This document shows, one piece after another, positions 17,303 through 25,156 of a stretch of 64,000 bases of DNA (the first letter of the stretch is position 1; the number at the start of each line of letters is the position of its first letter). The notes below the pieces were generated by a model that saw nothing but the letters and a program-made list of their open reading frames with translations, did no database searches and was not told the DNA's origin. The position numbers and the translations under genes were made by a program. This DNA is from Nocardia acididurans (GTDB taxonomy: Bacteria > Actinomycetota > Actinomycetes > Mycobacteriales > Mycobacteriaceae), in NCBI RefSeq assembly GCF_016741815.1, contig NZ_JAERRJ010000008.1, forward strand, positions 310,001 through 374,000. The letters are read 5' to 3'.

Positions 17303-18090
17303 CCGCGGTGGCGGGAGGGCTCGACCGGGTCGTCCTGACGGGTGTGTCGAAAACCTATGACACCGCTTCCGGTACGGCGGTGGCGCTCTCGTCCACCGAT
17401 CTGGTCATCGAGCCGGGCGAGTTCGTGAGCATCGTCGGCCCGTCCGGCTGCGGGAAGACCACCCTGCTGCACCTGCTGGGTGGATTCCTGGAACCCAGCG
17501 GCGGCGCACTGCGGGTCGGTGCGGACCCGATCGCCGGGCCCGGTCCCGACCGCGGTGTCGTGTTCCAGGCCCCCACGTTGTATCCGTGGCTGTCGGTGCG
17601 CGGCAATATCGAGTTCGGGCCGAAATGCCGTGGCGTGGAACGCAAGACGCGCCGCACAGAATCCGACCGGCTGCTCCGGCTGGTCGGGCTGGCGGATTCC
17701 GGCGACAAGCGGCCGTACGAACTCTCCGGCGGCATGCAGCAGCGCGCACAGATCGCCCGCGTGCTGGCGAACGATCCGCGCATCATCCTCATGGACGAGC
17801 CGTTCGGCGCACTGGACGCCCTCACCCGGGAGAGGCTGCAGGTCGAACTGCTGCGCCTGTGGCGGGAATCCGGGAAAACCATTGTGTTCGTGACGCATTC
17901 GGTGGCGGAGGCGGTGTTCCTGTCCACCCGGGTGCTGGTGATGAGTGCCCGCCCCGGCCGTGTCATCGTCGACCGTCGCATCGCGCTGCCCGGTGACGCA
18001 CCCGACCGGGTCCGCGACCTCGCCGTCACCGCCACGCCCGAGTTCCAGGTGGTGAAAGCCGAACTGGCGCAGGCGATCTACAACGCCTGA
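17299..18090 (+). CDS. tauB: Taurine-type ABC transporter ATP-binding protein
   Basis: 263 residues. Walker A GPSGCGKT, signature LSGGMQQRAQIAR, Walker B IILMDEPFGALDALT, H-loop FVTHSVAEAVFLSTRV, all in TauB/SsuB order. GTG start overlaps the tauA stop (GTGA). Last gene of the operon. Its 3' end overlaps the convergent PPOX gene by 13 bases, so no intergenic terminator is possible. Confidence 0.88.
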   Translation: MTAVAGGLDRVVLTGVSKTYDTASGTAVALSSTDLVIEPGEFVSIVGPSGCGKTTLLHLLGGFLEPSGGALRVGADPIAGPGPDRGVVFQAPTLYPWLSVRGNIEFGPKCRGVERKTRRTESDRLLRLVGLADSGDKRPYELSGGMQQRAQIARVLANDPRIILMDEPFGALDALTRERLQVELLRLWRESGKTIVFVTHSVAEAVFLSTRVLVMSARPGRVIVDRRIALPGDAPDRVRDLAVTATPEFQVVKAELAQAIYNA

Positions 18091-19040
18091 TCCGCGCGCA
18101 GGGAATCCAGCAGACCCTGCTCGGTGGCCTGCTTCAGGCCGCGCCGCGCCATGAACCCGTTGCCGAGCAGCAGCAGCGTCTTGTTCGGGGGCGCGACGAA
18201 ACCGGCGCGGGTATGCGGCGCGTACAGGGCGTCGCGTCCGGTGACCTCGACCCAGCCGGTGTGCTGACGGGTTTCGAGACCGACCAGCGCGGGCCGATAG
18301 GAGTGCGAGAGCAGGCCCGCGCGCCGCCCGCCCTCCGGCGCGGATTTCGGAAGGACCAACCGCAGGCCCTCGGGCGTCGCCCCGGACACGCTCACCGGGA
18401 GTACCGCGGGAAACCCGTCGTCCTGACCGTAGGCCAGCAGGTGATGCGGCAGCTTCGCCGCCTGTCTGCCCGCCCGCCCGGCATCCACGCGCGGACCCGT
18501 CCCCTTGGCCGGCGGGAACTGCGGCGCGGCATCCTTGGCGGGCAGCGGCTCGCCGTAGACCTCCCGCTCGCTGTTCGCACCCAGGTTGTGCCAGACGACG
18601 ACGCGATGCACGGCCACGGTGACCAGCACGCGGTCCGCGTAGTAGGCGCTGAGCCAGCGATCCCAGAACGGGCCGCGCCGGGGCGCACCGAGATACGGTG
18701 TGGCCTGCTCGCCGATCCGGTCCAGCGTGGCCCGATCCGGCTGCGCATCGAAGGTCGCGGTGCCCTGCACCAGCACGTAGCGGCGATTCAGCGGATCGCC
18801 CAGACCGTGCTCGCGGGCGTGGAAGGCCAACGCCACCTTCGGGTTCCGCTTGATCCGCTCCAATTTCTTCCCGAACCCGAGCGAGGTGGTGAAGCCCACC
18901 GTGCCGAGTGCGCGGTCGCGCAATCCGATGGGCGCGACGGCTGTCACCACCGCCCCACCGGCGGGCGTGCCGTAGGCGAGGGCGGCGGTCAGGTCGCCGC
19001 CGAGGATCTCATCGACCTCGTCGGGCCAGGTCACTGTCAT
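18078..19040 (-). CDS. Pyridoxamine-phosphate-oxidase-fold (FMN-binding split barrel) protein
   Basis: 320 residues. The N-terminal 150 residues resemble a PNPOx-like split barrel (GTVGFTTSLGFGKKLERIKRNPKVALAFHAREH, then RYVLVQGTATF). The C-terminal half may be a second, diverged barrel. These proteins bind FMN or F420 and reduce or bind small molecules; the substrate is unknown. The start is placed at the ATG complementary to 19038-19040 (MTVTWPDEVDEIL). Convergent with tauB. Downstream of the rpf terminator, so probably its own unit. Confidence 0.7.
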   Translation of the reverse strand: MTVTWPDEVDEILGGDLTAALAYGTPAGGAVVTAVAPIGLRDRALGTVGFTTSLGFGKKLERIKRNPKVALAFHAREHGLGDPLNRRYVLVQGTATFDAQPDRATLDRIGEQATPYLGAPRRGPFWDRWLSAYYADRVLVTVAVHRVVVWHNLGANSEREVYGEPLPAKDAAPQFPPAKGTGPRVDAGRAGRQAAKLPHHLLAYGQDDGFPAVLPVSVSGATPEGLRLVLPKSAPEGGRRAGLLSHSYRPALVGLETRQHTGWVEVTGRDALYAPHTRAGFVAPPNKTLLLLGNGFMARRGLKQATEQGLLDSLRADQAL

Positions 19041-19134
19041 AGTTCGGAGTGTAGGAACGGCCCGCCGCGCCAGCGTCATGTTCGGATCATCGCCCGATAA
19101 TTCGCGACCCGCGCGGGTGTGCCCGGAAACGGCC

Positions 19135-19168
19135 GTGAGCCCCTCCCCCGATCGGGAGAGAGGCTCAC
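19135..19168. terminator. Hairpin terminator downstream of rpf
   Basis: Inverted repeat with outer arms GTGAGCC / GGCTCAC and inner arms around CCCCGATCGGG, almost uninterrupted over 34 bases. It starts 20 bases past the rpf stop on the minus strand and separates rpf from the PPOX gene. There is no long U tract, as is usual in actinobacteria. Confidence 0.65.
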
Positions 19169-19187
19169 GAAGCTGGTGCGCGGTGCC

Positions 19188-19520
19188 TTACAGGTAGGCG
19201 CCGCAGTGCGGCCAGGCGCCGGGGCCCTGGCCCGCGAGCACGTTCTCGGCCACGCGGATCTGCTCCTCGCGGCTGGCGTTGGCGGCGTTGCCCGAACCGC
19301 CGTAGGCGTTCCAGGTGCTCTGGGTGAACTGGAGGCCGCCGTAGAAGCCGTTGCCGGTGTTGGCGGCCCAGTTGCCGCTGCTCTCGCACTGTGCGACAGC
19401 ATCCCAGTTGTTCGCGGCCGAGGCGGTCGCGGTGGAGAGCGCGAACGGGACGGACACGAACGCGCCGACGGCCGCGGTGGCCACGAGCATGCGGGTGGTG
19501 AGCTTCCGGTTGCGATGCAT
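19188..19520 (-). CDS. rpf: Resuscitation-promoting factor-like secreted muralytic enzyme
   Basis: 110 residues. Signal peptide 1-35 (MHRNRKLTTRM, hydrophobic core, cut after TASA). The mature protein is a single Rpf/transglycosylase-like domain: NNWDAVAQCESSGNWAANTG with catalytic Glu46, FYGGLQFTQSTWNAYGG, and the paired cysteine in WPHCGAYL. It cleaves peptidoglycan outside the cell and promotes regrowth from dormancy. Start at the ATG complementary to 19518-19520; the frame extends much further upstream, but that is leader sequence. Upstream lie a putative CRP site, a promoter-like -10 and a leader of about 250 bases. Confidence 0.92.
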   Translation of the reverse strand: MHRNRKLTTRMLVATAAVGAFVSVPFALSTATASAANNWDAVAQCESSGNWAANTGNGFYGGLQFTQSTWNAYGGSGNAANASREEQIRVAENVLAGQGPGAWPHCGAYL

Positions 19521-19773
19521 AAGTCTGATTCCCTGCCTGCGCCCGCCGGCCCGAGCGCGAAGCTTCGGGTCCCCGTCCCCAGGGATGTCGGTTGCGCCTC
19601 GAACCGCGGGACGGGCTTGCCGGTATTCGGCGGTTCGAGTGGGCTTCGGCTTTCGATCCGAGCCGTGAACGACCGTAACGGAACAATCACAGCAAATCAC
19701 GGTGCAATCACATCGGGTTGACAAATTGATATCGACCTTGCTCACGGAGTTTTCGCAGCTGGTACCGGAAGGT
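19521..19773 (-). ncRNA. Long structured 5' leader of rpf (possible c-di-AMP/ydaO-type element)
   Basis: If transcription starts near 19773, the leader is about 250 bases. It holds a 10-bp stem (19598-19607 with 19630-19639, CTCGAACCGC/GCGGTTCGAG) and, on the minus strand, CGCAACCG, then GGGGACGGGGACCCG and AGGGAATCA before the ATG. The GGGGACC block recalls the conserved first half of ydaO c-di-AMP riboswitches, which precede rpf genes in several actinobacteria. The second conserved half is not seen in the expected order, so the assignment is tentative. Confidence 0.35.
19664..19711. repeat. Helically phased short repeats upstream of rpf
   Basis: Five heptamers follow each other at 10-11 base steps: CGTGAAC (19664), CGTAACG (19674), CAATCAC (19684), AAATCAC (19694) and CAATCAC (19705). 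Phasing at one helical turn suggests cooperative regulator binding. MtrA, which controls rpf genes in relatives, recognises GTAAC-type direct repeats, so MtrA is a candidate. Confidence 0.4.
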
Positions 19774-19779
19774 GCTCGA

Positions 19780-19785
19780 ATTACA
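19780..19785 (-). promoter_or_regulatory. Putative -10 element of the rpf promoter
   Basis: The minus strand reads TGTAAT (5 of 6 to TATAAT), placed so that a start near 19773 would put the centre of the CRP-like site at about -43, the position of a class II activator site. Confidence 0.4.
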
Positions 19786-19808
19786 AATGGCCGATTTGCA
19801 AACATATT

Positions 19809-19824
19809 TGTGACGGAGGTCACG
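19809..19824. promoter_or_regulatory. CRP-like binding site upstream of rpf
   Basis: TGTGACGGAGGTCACG is TGTGA-N6-TCACG, one base from the symmetric CRP/Cmr consensus TGTGA-N6-TCACA. CRP-type activation of rpfA is known in M. tuberculosis and Streptomyces. The site lies about 290 bases before the rpf ATG and 189 bases before the IclR gene on the other strand, so it could serve either. Confidence 0.6.
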
Positions 19825-20012
19825 TGAAATTTGTGACGCGAGCCGCTAATACAAAATTCACGACAAACGATATATGTGCCCACGGATTGCGCGGGCCCCG
19901 GAAAAGCGCGCTGAGCGGGGCACCAGGATCGTGCTGCGCCGAATCATTGCCCCGGCTTCCGCAGGTCGCGATAGTGCCGGGAACGACGTTTCGGCCCGCC
20001 CCAGGAGGAACC

Positions 20013-20786
20013 ATGGTCCCCGCCGACGAACCCCGCTCCGGCACCCGTGCCGTCGATCGCGCGATCCAGGTGCTGAACTGCTTCGAGGGCGATGATCCGG
20101 AGTTGTCGCTGGTGGAGCTGGCGCAGCTGGCCGCGCTGCCGGTCAGCACCTCGCATCGGCTGGCACAGGCGCTGGTGCGGGGCGGGCTGCTGGAACAGGA
20201 TTCGTCCACCGACCGCTACCGCATCGGGCACGGGCTGGCCTCACTCGCCCGGCCCGCGCTGACCAGGTTCGGGCTGGATTCGGCCGCGCCGCACCTGTAT
20301 GCGCTGGCAGCGGGCATCCGGATCACGGTCAGCGTGAGCATGGTCGAGGACCGGGATGCGGTGACGGTGTTCCAGGCGCGACCGCCGGAGTGGTTCTGCC
20401 CGAATCAGGTGCCGCGGGCCCGCCAGCCCTTGCGCGACAGCGCGGTGGGGCACGCGCTGCTCGCCTACTCCCCCATGACGGCCATTGCCGAGGAGCATGC
20501 GGCACGCCGCGGACCAGCGAGTTCCGACCGGTCGGGTGGATTGCAGACGGATCTGGACCGCGTCCGGCGCATCGGCTTCGCCTCCGAACTCATCGAGACC
20601 GAGGATCCGATCCGGTCCGTCGCGGTGCCCATTGTCGGGCGCGACCGCCGGGTCCGCGGCGCGCTCGCCGTGCAGGCGCGCTCGGCCCGGCTCACCGACG
20701 ATTTGGTGCGCTCCATCGTGCCCGCCATGCGGGTGGCGGCGGGCCGGATCAGCCCGCTGTTCCAGAATTCCAGCGGCGCAGCATAA
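20013..20786 (+). CDS. IclR-family transcriptional regulator
   Basis: 257 residues. N-terminal winged HTH (about 10-75: RAVDRAIQVLNCFEG, LSLVELAQLAALPVSTSHRLAQALVRGGLL) and C-terminal ligand-binding IclR domain (about 85-250). Ribosome site AGGAGGA lies 4 bases before the ATG at 20013; the longer frame from 19824 starts within the divergent regulatory region. It stands directly before the sulfonate-type operon on the same strand, separated by 211 bases, and probably controls it. The inducer is unknown. Confidence 0.85.
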   Translation: MVPADEPRSGTRAVDRAIQVLNCFEGDDPELSLVELAQLAALPVSTSHRLAQALVRGGLLEQDSSTDRYRIGHGLASLARPALTRFGLDSAAPHLYALAAGIRITVSVSMVEDRDAVTVFQARPPEWFCPNQVPRARQPLRDSAVGHALLAYSPMTAIAEEHAARRGPASSDRSGGLQTDLDRVRRIGFASELIETEDPIRSVAVPIVGRDRRVRGALAVQARSARLTDDLVRSIVPAMRVAAGRISPLFQNSSGAA

Positions 20787-20915
20787 TCCCGCGCCGAATT
20801 ACGATCACGCTGATTTCCACATCGTGAAATCGCGGTTGCCCGCCCCCGGCGGCGCACAGACCATATGAGCGTACAGATCGCTCAGTTCCCCGCTCCCGCA
20901 AAGGATCTCGCCACC

Positions 20916-21098
20916 ATGAAGTACGCCTCGCCCGCCTGTTGTCGCCGCCAGACCGTAACCCGCCGTGCCACAGACGAATTCACCGAAAGAATCGACGATG
21001 TTCTCCCACCCCCGCACCACCCGATGGCGGCGCACACTGGCCGTCGCCGTCGCCGTATCCTCCGCGCTGGCAGCGGTCACCGGCTGCACCAGCACTGA
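20916..21098 (+). CDS. Candidate Cys-Cys upstream ORF overlapping the sulfonate-binding-protein gene
   Basis: Starts at the ATG at 20916 behind AAAGGA and reads MKYASPACCRRQTVTRRA, with two adjacent Cys codons (TGT TGT) at codons 8-9 followed by CGC CGC, then runs on in another frame into the start of the binding-protein gene, stopping at 21098. Cysteine-rich upstream ORFs act as cysteine-responsive attenuators before sulfur genes in mycobacteria. Position before an organosulfur operon fits; the long overlap (101 bases) is less typical. Confidence 0.4.
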   Translation: MKYASPACCRRQTVTRRATDEFTERIDDVLPPPHHPMAAHTGRRRRRILRAGSGHRLHQH

Positions 21099-22077
21099 CG
21101 CGGGCACCACCGCCGACGGCCGGACCATCGTGCGCTACCAGGGCGCCACCGGCCAGGTCTCCCCCTTCGAGCTGGCCGCCGACCTCGGCTACTTCACCGA
21201 GATCGAGCTGAAGTGGGAGGGCGACACCACCAGCGGACCGGCCAATATCCAGGCCGCCGCCACCAAGCAGATCGAATTCGGCAGCGCGTTCAACGGCGCG
21301 GTCGTCAAGCTCATCGCGGGCGGAGCGCAGGTCACCTCCGTACTCAGTTCCTACGGCGCCGACGAGCAGTCCTACACCGGCTATTTCGTCCGCGAGGGCG
21401 CGGGAATCACCAGCGCGCGAGATCTCATCGGCAAGAAGGTCGGGGTGAACACCCTTGGCGCGCACCACGAATTCATCACCCGGGAATGGCTGCACCAGAA
21501 GGGCCTGACCGCCGACGAGATCAAGCAGGTCCAACTGGTCGTGCTGCCGCCGGCCAATACCGAGGACGCGCTGCGCAACGGGCAGATCGACGCGGCGGCT
21601 CTGGGCGGGGTGTTCCGGGAGACCGCCATCGGGCGCGGCGGCATCACCCCGCTCTACACCGACAAGGATCTGTTCGGCCAGTTCTCCTACGGCACTTATG
21701 TTTTCCGGAACGACTACCTCGAGCGGCATCCGGAGGCCGTGCGCGATTTCGTCCAGGGCACCGCCCGCGCCAGCCGCTGGCTGCAGGTGACGCCGCGGGA
21801 CGAGGTGCTGGCACGGTTCAAGGCGATCATCGAGAAGCGCGGTCGCAACGAGAATACGAATCTGCTCCAGTACTGGCGCAGTTCGGGCGTTCCCGTACCG
21901 GGCGCGGTGGTCGCCGAGAAGGAATTGCAGATCTGGATCGACTGGCTCGTCCGCAATGGCGAACTGCCCGCGGGCACGTTGACTGCCACGGATCTGTACA
22001 CCAATCAGGACAACCCGTATTCCAACGGCACCTATCCGCCCGCCGGCGGACCCAGTGGCGAGGCGGTGGCGAAATGA
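20998..22077 (+). CDS. Sulfonate-type ABC transporter substrate-binding lipoprotein
   Basis: 359 residues starting at the ATG at 20998 (MFSHPRTTRWRRT). Lipoprotein signal with AAVTGC lipobox near residue 30. The mature domain is SsuA/TauA-like (FELAADLGYFTEIELKWEGD, SARDLIGKKVGVNT, DAAALGGVFRETAI). It captures an aliphatic or aromatic sulfonate-like compound for the downstream ATPase and permease. The stop overlaps the ATPase start (ATGA). It differs clearly from the taurine-type protein at 16244, so the two systems have different substrates. Confidence 0.85.
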   Translation: MFSHPRTTRWRRTLAVAVAVSSALAAVTGCTSTDAGTTADGRTIVRYQGATGQVSPFELAADLGYFTEIELKWEGDTTSGPANIQAAATKQIEFGSAFNGAVVKLIAGGAQVTSVLSSYGADEQSYTGYFVREGAGITSARDLIGKKVGVNTLGAHHEFITREWLHQKGLTADEIKQVQLVVLPPANTEDALRNGQIDAAALGGVFRETAIGRGGITPLYTDKDLFGQFSYGTYVFRNDYLERHPEAVRDFVQGTARASRWLQVTPRDEVLARFKAIIEKRGRNENTNLLQYWRSSGVPVPGAVVAEKELQIWIDWLVRNGELPAGTLTATDLYTNQDNPYSNGTYPPAGGPSGEAVAK

Positions 22078-22904
22078 GCGCGACAGCAGTGAAACTCGCA
22101 CTCAGCGGGGTTCGGAAAGAATTCCCGGTGCGTGGCACGAAAGAGTCGTTCACCGCGATCGAGGACATCAGCGTGGAGGTGCGCGAGGGAGAATTCCTGG
22201 TGCTCGTCGGTCCCAGTGGATCCGGTAAATCCACCCTGCTGGACCTCCTGGGCGGTCTCACCAAACCCACCGCCGGGCAATTGCTGCTCGACGGCGCGCC
22301 CATTGCCGGGCCCGGTTTGGATCGCGGCATCGTCTTCCAGCAGTATGCGCTGCTGCCGTGGCGCACCGCCCGCACGAATATCGAATTCGGTCTCGAGGCC
22401 AAGGGAATTCGCAAGCGGGAACGGAAGCAGATCGCCGAGCACTATCTCGAGCTGGTGGGGCTGGCCGGATTCGGAGACCGGTTTCCGCACGAGCTGTCCG
22501 GCGGTATGAAGCAGCGGGTCGCCATCGCGCGCAGTCTGGCCTTCGATCCGGAGGTGCTGCTGATGGACGAGCCGTTCGCGGCGCTGGACGCGCAGACGCG
22601 AGAGTCGTTGCAGGATGAGCTGTTGCGGATCTGGCGCACTACGGGAAAGACCATTCTGTTCATTACGCACGGTATCGACGAGGCCGTCTACCTCGGCCAG
22701 CGCGTCGCCGTGCTGACCTCACGGCCCGGCCGCATCAAAGCGGTCGTCGACATCGACCTCGAGCGCGACGGCGACGCGGACATCCGTTCCAGCGAGCCGT
22801 TCCGCGAATTCCGCCATCACATCTGGTCACTGCTCCACGACGAGGTCGTGCGGGCGCAGGGACTGGAACTCGCCGACTCCGAGCGGAGGGACACCCATGT
22901 CTAG
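22074..22904 (+). CDS. Sulfonate-type ABC transporter ATP-binding protein
   Basis: 276 residues. Walker A GPSGSGKST, Q-loop VFQQYALLPW, signature LSGGMKQRVAIARS, Walker B VLLMDEPFAALDAQT, H-loop FITHGIDEAVYLGQRV; SsuB/TauB class. The ATG at 22074 overlaps the binding-protein stop; an apparent longer frame to 21213 is an artefact of the gene before it. The 3' end overlaps the permease gene by 8 bases. Confidence 0.9.
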   Translation: MSATAVKLALSGVRKEFPVRGTKESFTAIEDISVEVREGEFLVLVGPSGSGKSTLLDLLGGLTKPTAGQLLLDGAPIAGPGLDRGIVFQQYALLPWRTARTNIEFGLEAKGIRKRERKQIAEHYLELVGLAGFGDRFPHELSGGMKQRVAIARSLAFDPEVLLMDEPFAALDAQTRESLQDELLRIWRTTGKTILFITHGIDEAVYLGQRVAVLTSRPGRIKAVVDIDLERDGDADIRSSEPFREFRHHIWSLLHDEVVRAQGLELADSERRDTHV

Positions 22905-23787
22905 CGCACTCGTCGACAGCCCGGTCCGGCTACGGCCCCAGGTCGGCGCGCCGGCCGGTACGACCCCGGTCGAGCCCGCGGCCACCGACCCCAGGGCCGC
23001 CCTGCGCATCGCCCGCACCGGCGCGCGGCTGCTGTGGCGGGTGCTCAAACCCGCCGTCGCCTTCGCGGTGTTCCTCGGGATCTGGGAGGCCGCACCCCGA
23101 ATCGGCCTCGTGGACGAGATCTTCCTGCCGCCGTTCACCACCGTCCTCGAGGCCGCCATCGAACTGATCCGCACCGGTCAGCTCGGCGAACACCTGTCCG
23201 CGAGCCTCACCCGCTCGCTGCTCGGGTTCGCCATCGCGGCTTCGGCGGCGATTCCGGTGGGCCTGGCCATCGCCTGGTACCGGCTGGTCTCGGAGTTCCT
23301 GAACCCGATCCTGGAGCTGTTCCGCAATACCGCGGCGCTGGCGCTACTGCCGGTCTTCGTGCTCATCCTGGGTATCGGCGAGACATCGAAGATCGCGCTG
23401 GTGGTGTACGCCAGCTTCTTCCCGATCCTGCTGAACACCATCACCGGTGTGCGCACGGTCGATCCGCTGCTGATCAAATCGGCCGCCTCCCTGGGGCTCT
23501 CGCCGGTGCGGCTGTTCCAGAAGGTGGTGCTGCCCGCCGCGGTGCCGTCCATGTTCACCGGAATCCGGATGGCGGCCTCGGCGTCCATCCTGGTGCTCAT
23601 CGCCGCCGAAATGGTCGGTGCGCGCGCCGGTCTGGGCTATCTGATCACCGCCGCGCAGCAGAACTTCGAGATTCCCAGCATGTACGCGGGCATTCTCGCC
23701 ATCTCCCTGGTGGGCCTCACCTTCAACGGGGTGCTGGTCACCATCGAACGCCGGCTGTCGCGGTGGCGCGTACAGTCCGAGCGCTGA
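22897..23787 (+). CDS. Sulfonate-type ABC transporter permease
   Basis: 296 residues. A variable cytosolic tail of about 45 residues, then six predicted helices with the BPD_transp_1 coupling segment (DPLLIKSAASLGLSPVRLFQKVVLPAAVPSM). SsuC class. Third transporter gene of the operon; followed after 16 bases by a flavin monooxygenase. Confidence 0.88.
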   Translation: MSSALVDSPVRLRPQVGAPAGTTPVEPAATDPRAALRIARTGARLLWRVLKPAVAFAVFLGIWEAAPRIGLVDEIFLPPFTTVLEAAIELIRTGQLGEHLSASLTRSLLGFAIAASAAIPVGLAIAWYRLVSEFLNPILELFRNTAALALLPVFVLILGIGETSKIALVVYASFFPILLNTITGVRTVDPLLIKSAASLGLSPVRLFQKVVLPAAVPSMFTGIRMAASASILVLIAAEMVGARAGLGYLITAAQQNFEIPSMYAGILAISLVGLTFNGVLVTIERRLSRWRVQSER

Positions 23788-23803
23788 CTCCTCGAGGACA
23801 ACC

Positions 23804-25150
23804 ATGTCGAATCCACGGAAGACCTTCCATCTCAACGCCTTTCTGATGGGCGTCGGCCATCACGAGGCCGCCTGGCGGCACCCGCGCACCGAAGAACACC
23901 GGGTGCTCGATGTCGAGCACTTCCGCGAGCTGGGCCGGATCGCCGAGCGCGGGACGCTGGACTCGGTGTTCTTCGCCGACGGGCTGGCCGTCGGGCCGCG
24001 GATCAAACGCAATGCGCTCGCGGTGTTCGAGCCGGTGACCCTGCTGGCGGCCATCGCCACGGCCACCACGCACGTCGGATTGATCGCCACCGCGTCGACC
24101 ACCTACAACGAACCGTTCAATCTGGCCCGGAAGTTCGCCTCGCTGGATCACATCAGCGGCGGGCGGGCCGGATGGAATATCGTCACCTCCGGCAGCGAGG
24201 ACGAGGCGTTCAACTTCGGCTACGACGCGATTCCCGACCATGCGCGCCGCTATGAGCGGGCGCAGGAGTTCGTGGACCTCGCGGTGCGACTGTGGGACAG
24301 CTGGGAATCCGCAGCGATCGTGCTCGATCCCGAGACCGGCATCTTCGCCGATCCCGACAGGGTGCACACCCTGGATTACAGCGGTGAACGGTTCCGGGTG
24401 CGCGGTCCGCTCAACTCGCCGCGCAGTCCGCAGGGGCGCCCGCTGCTGGTGCAGGCCGGATCCTCGGAGAGCGGCAAGGAATTCGCGGCCCGCTCCGCCG
24501 AGGCCGTGTTCACCGCACAGCGCACGATCGAGGAGGGGCAGCGGTTCTACCGCGATCTCAAATCGCGGCTGCCCAGGTACGGGCGCTCCGCCGATGACCT
24601 GAAGGTGCTGCCCGGCCTGGTGCCGTTCATCGCCGATACCGAGGCGCAGGCACTGGCGCTCGAGCAGGAGTTCACCGACCTCATCTCCCCCGATTACGCG
24701 CTGCGGCAGCTGTCCACGCTACTCGGGGTCGATCTCACCGAGCACGCCCTCGACGCACCCCTGCCGCCGCTACCCGCGGAAAGCGAGATCGAGGGCGGCA
24801 AGAGCCGATTCACGCTGGTGAAGGAGCTGGCCGAGAAAGAAGAGCTGACCGTGCGGCAGCTGATCGGCAAGCTCGGCGGCGGGCGCGGACACCGCACCCT
24901 CGCGGGCACGCCCGAGCAGATCGCCGACGACCTGCAGGCGTGGTTCGAGGCCGGTGCGGCCGACGGGTTCAACATCATGCCGCCGTATCTGCCCGGCGGG
25001 CTGGAGGACTTCGTCGATCGCGTGGTGCCGATTCTCCGGGAGCGCGGTCTGTTCCGCACCGAATACACGGCCACGACCCTGCGCGGTCACTACGGGCTCG
25101 AACCGGTGGAAAGTCAGTTCGCGGCGAACGAGATCGCGGCCACGGCCTGA
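23804..25150 (+). CDS. FMN-dependent monooxygenase, NtaA/SnaA/DszA-type LLM family
   Basis: 448-residue luciferase-like monooxygenase using FMNH2 supplied by a separate reductase. Family marks are FHLNAFLMGVGHHEAAWRHP at the start, DSVFFADGLAV, ASTTYNEPFNLARKFASLDH, SGGRAGWNIVTS and QAGSSESGKEFAARSAEAVF. Relatives desulfonate dibenzothiophene sulfones, oxidise nitrilotriacetate or act on other organics. Being the last gene of a sulfonate ABC operon, it probably releases sulfite from the imported compound. No reductase gene is in this operon; one lies with another LLM enzyme at 48298. Its stop is 6 bases from the convergent SPFH gene. Confidence 0.88.
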   Translation: MSNPRKTFHLNAFLMGVGHHEAAWRHPRTEEHRVLDVEHFRELGRIAERGTLDSVFFADGLAVGPRIKRNALAVFEPVTLLAAIATATTHVGLIATASTTYNEPFNLARKFASLDHISGGRAGWNIVTSGSEDEAFNFGYDAIPDHARRYERAQEFVDLAVRLWDSWESAAIVLDPETGIFADPDRVHTLDYSGERFRVRGPLNSPRSPQGRPLLVQAGSSESGKEFAARSAEAVFTAQRTIEEGQRFYRDLKSRLPRYGRSADDLKVLPGLVPFIADTEAQALALEQEFTDLISPDYALRQLSTLLGVDLTEHALDAPLPPLPAESEIEGGKSRFTLVKELAEKEELTVRQLIGKLGGGRGHRTLAGTPEQIADDLQAWFEAGAADGFNIMPPYLPGGLEDFVDRVVPILRERGLFRTEYTATTLRGHYGLEPVESQFAANEIAATA

Positions 25151-25156
25151 ACTTCG

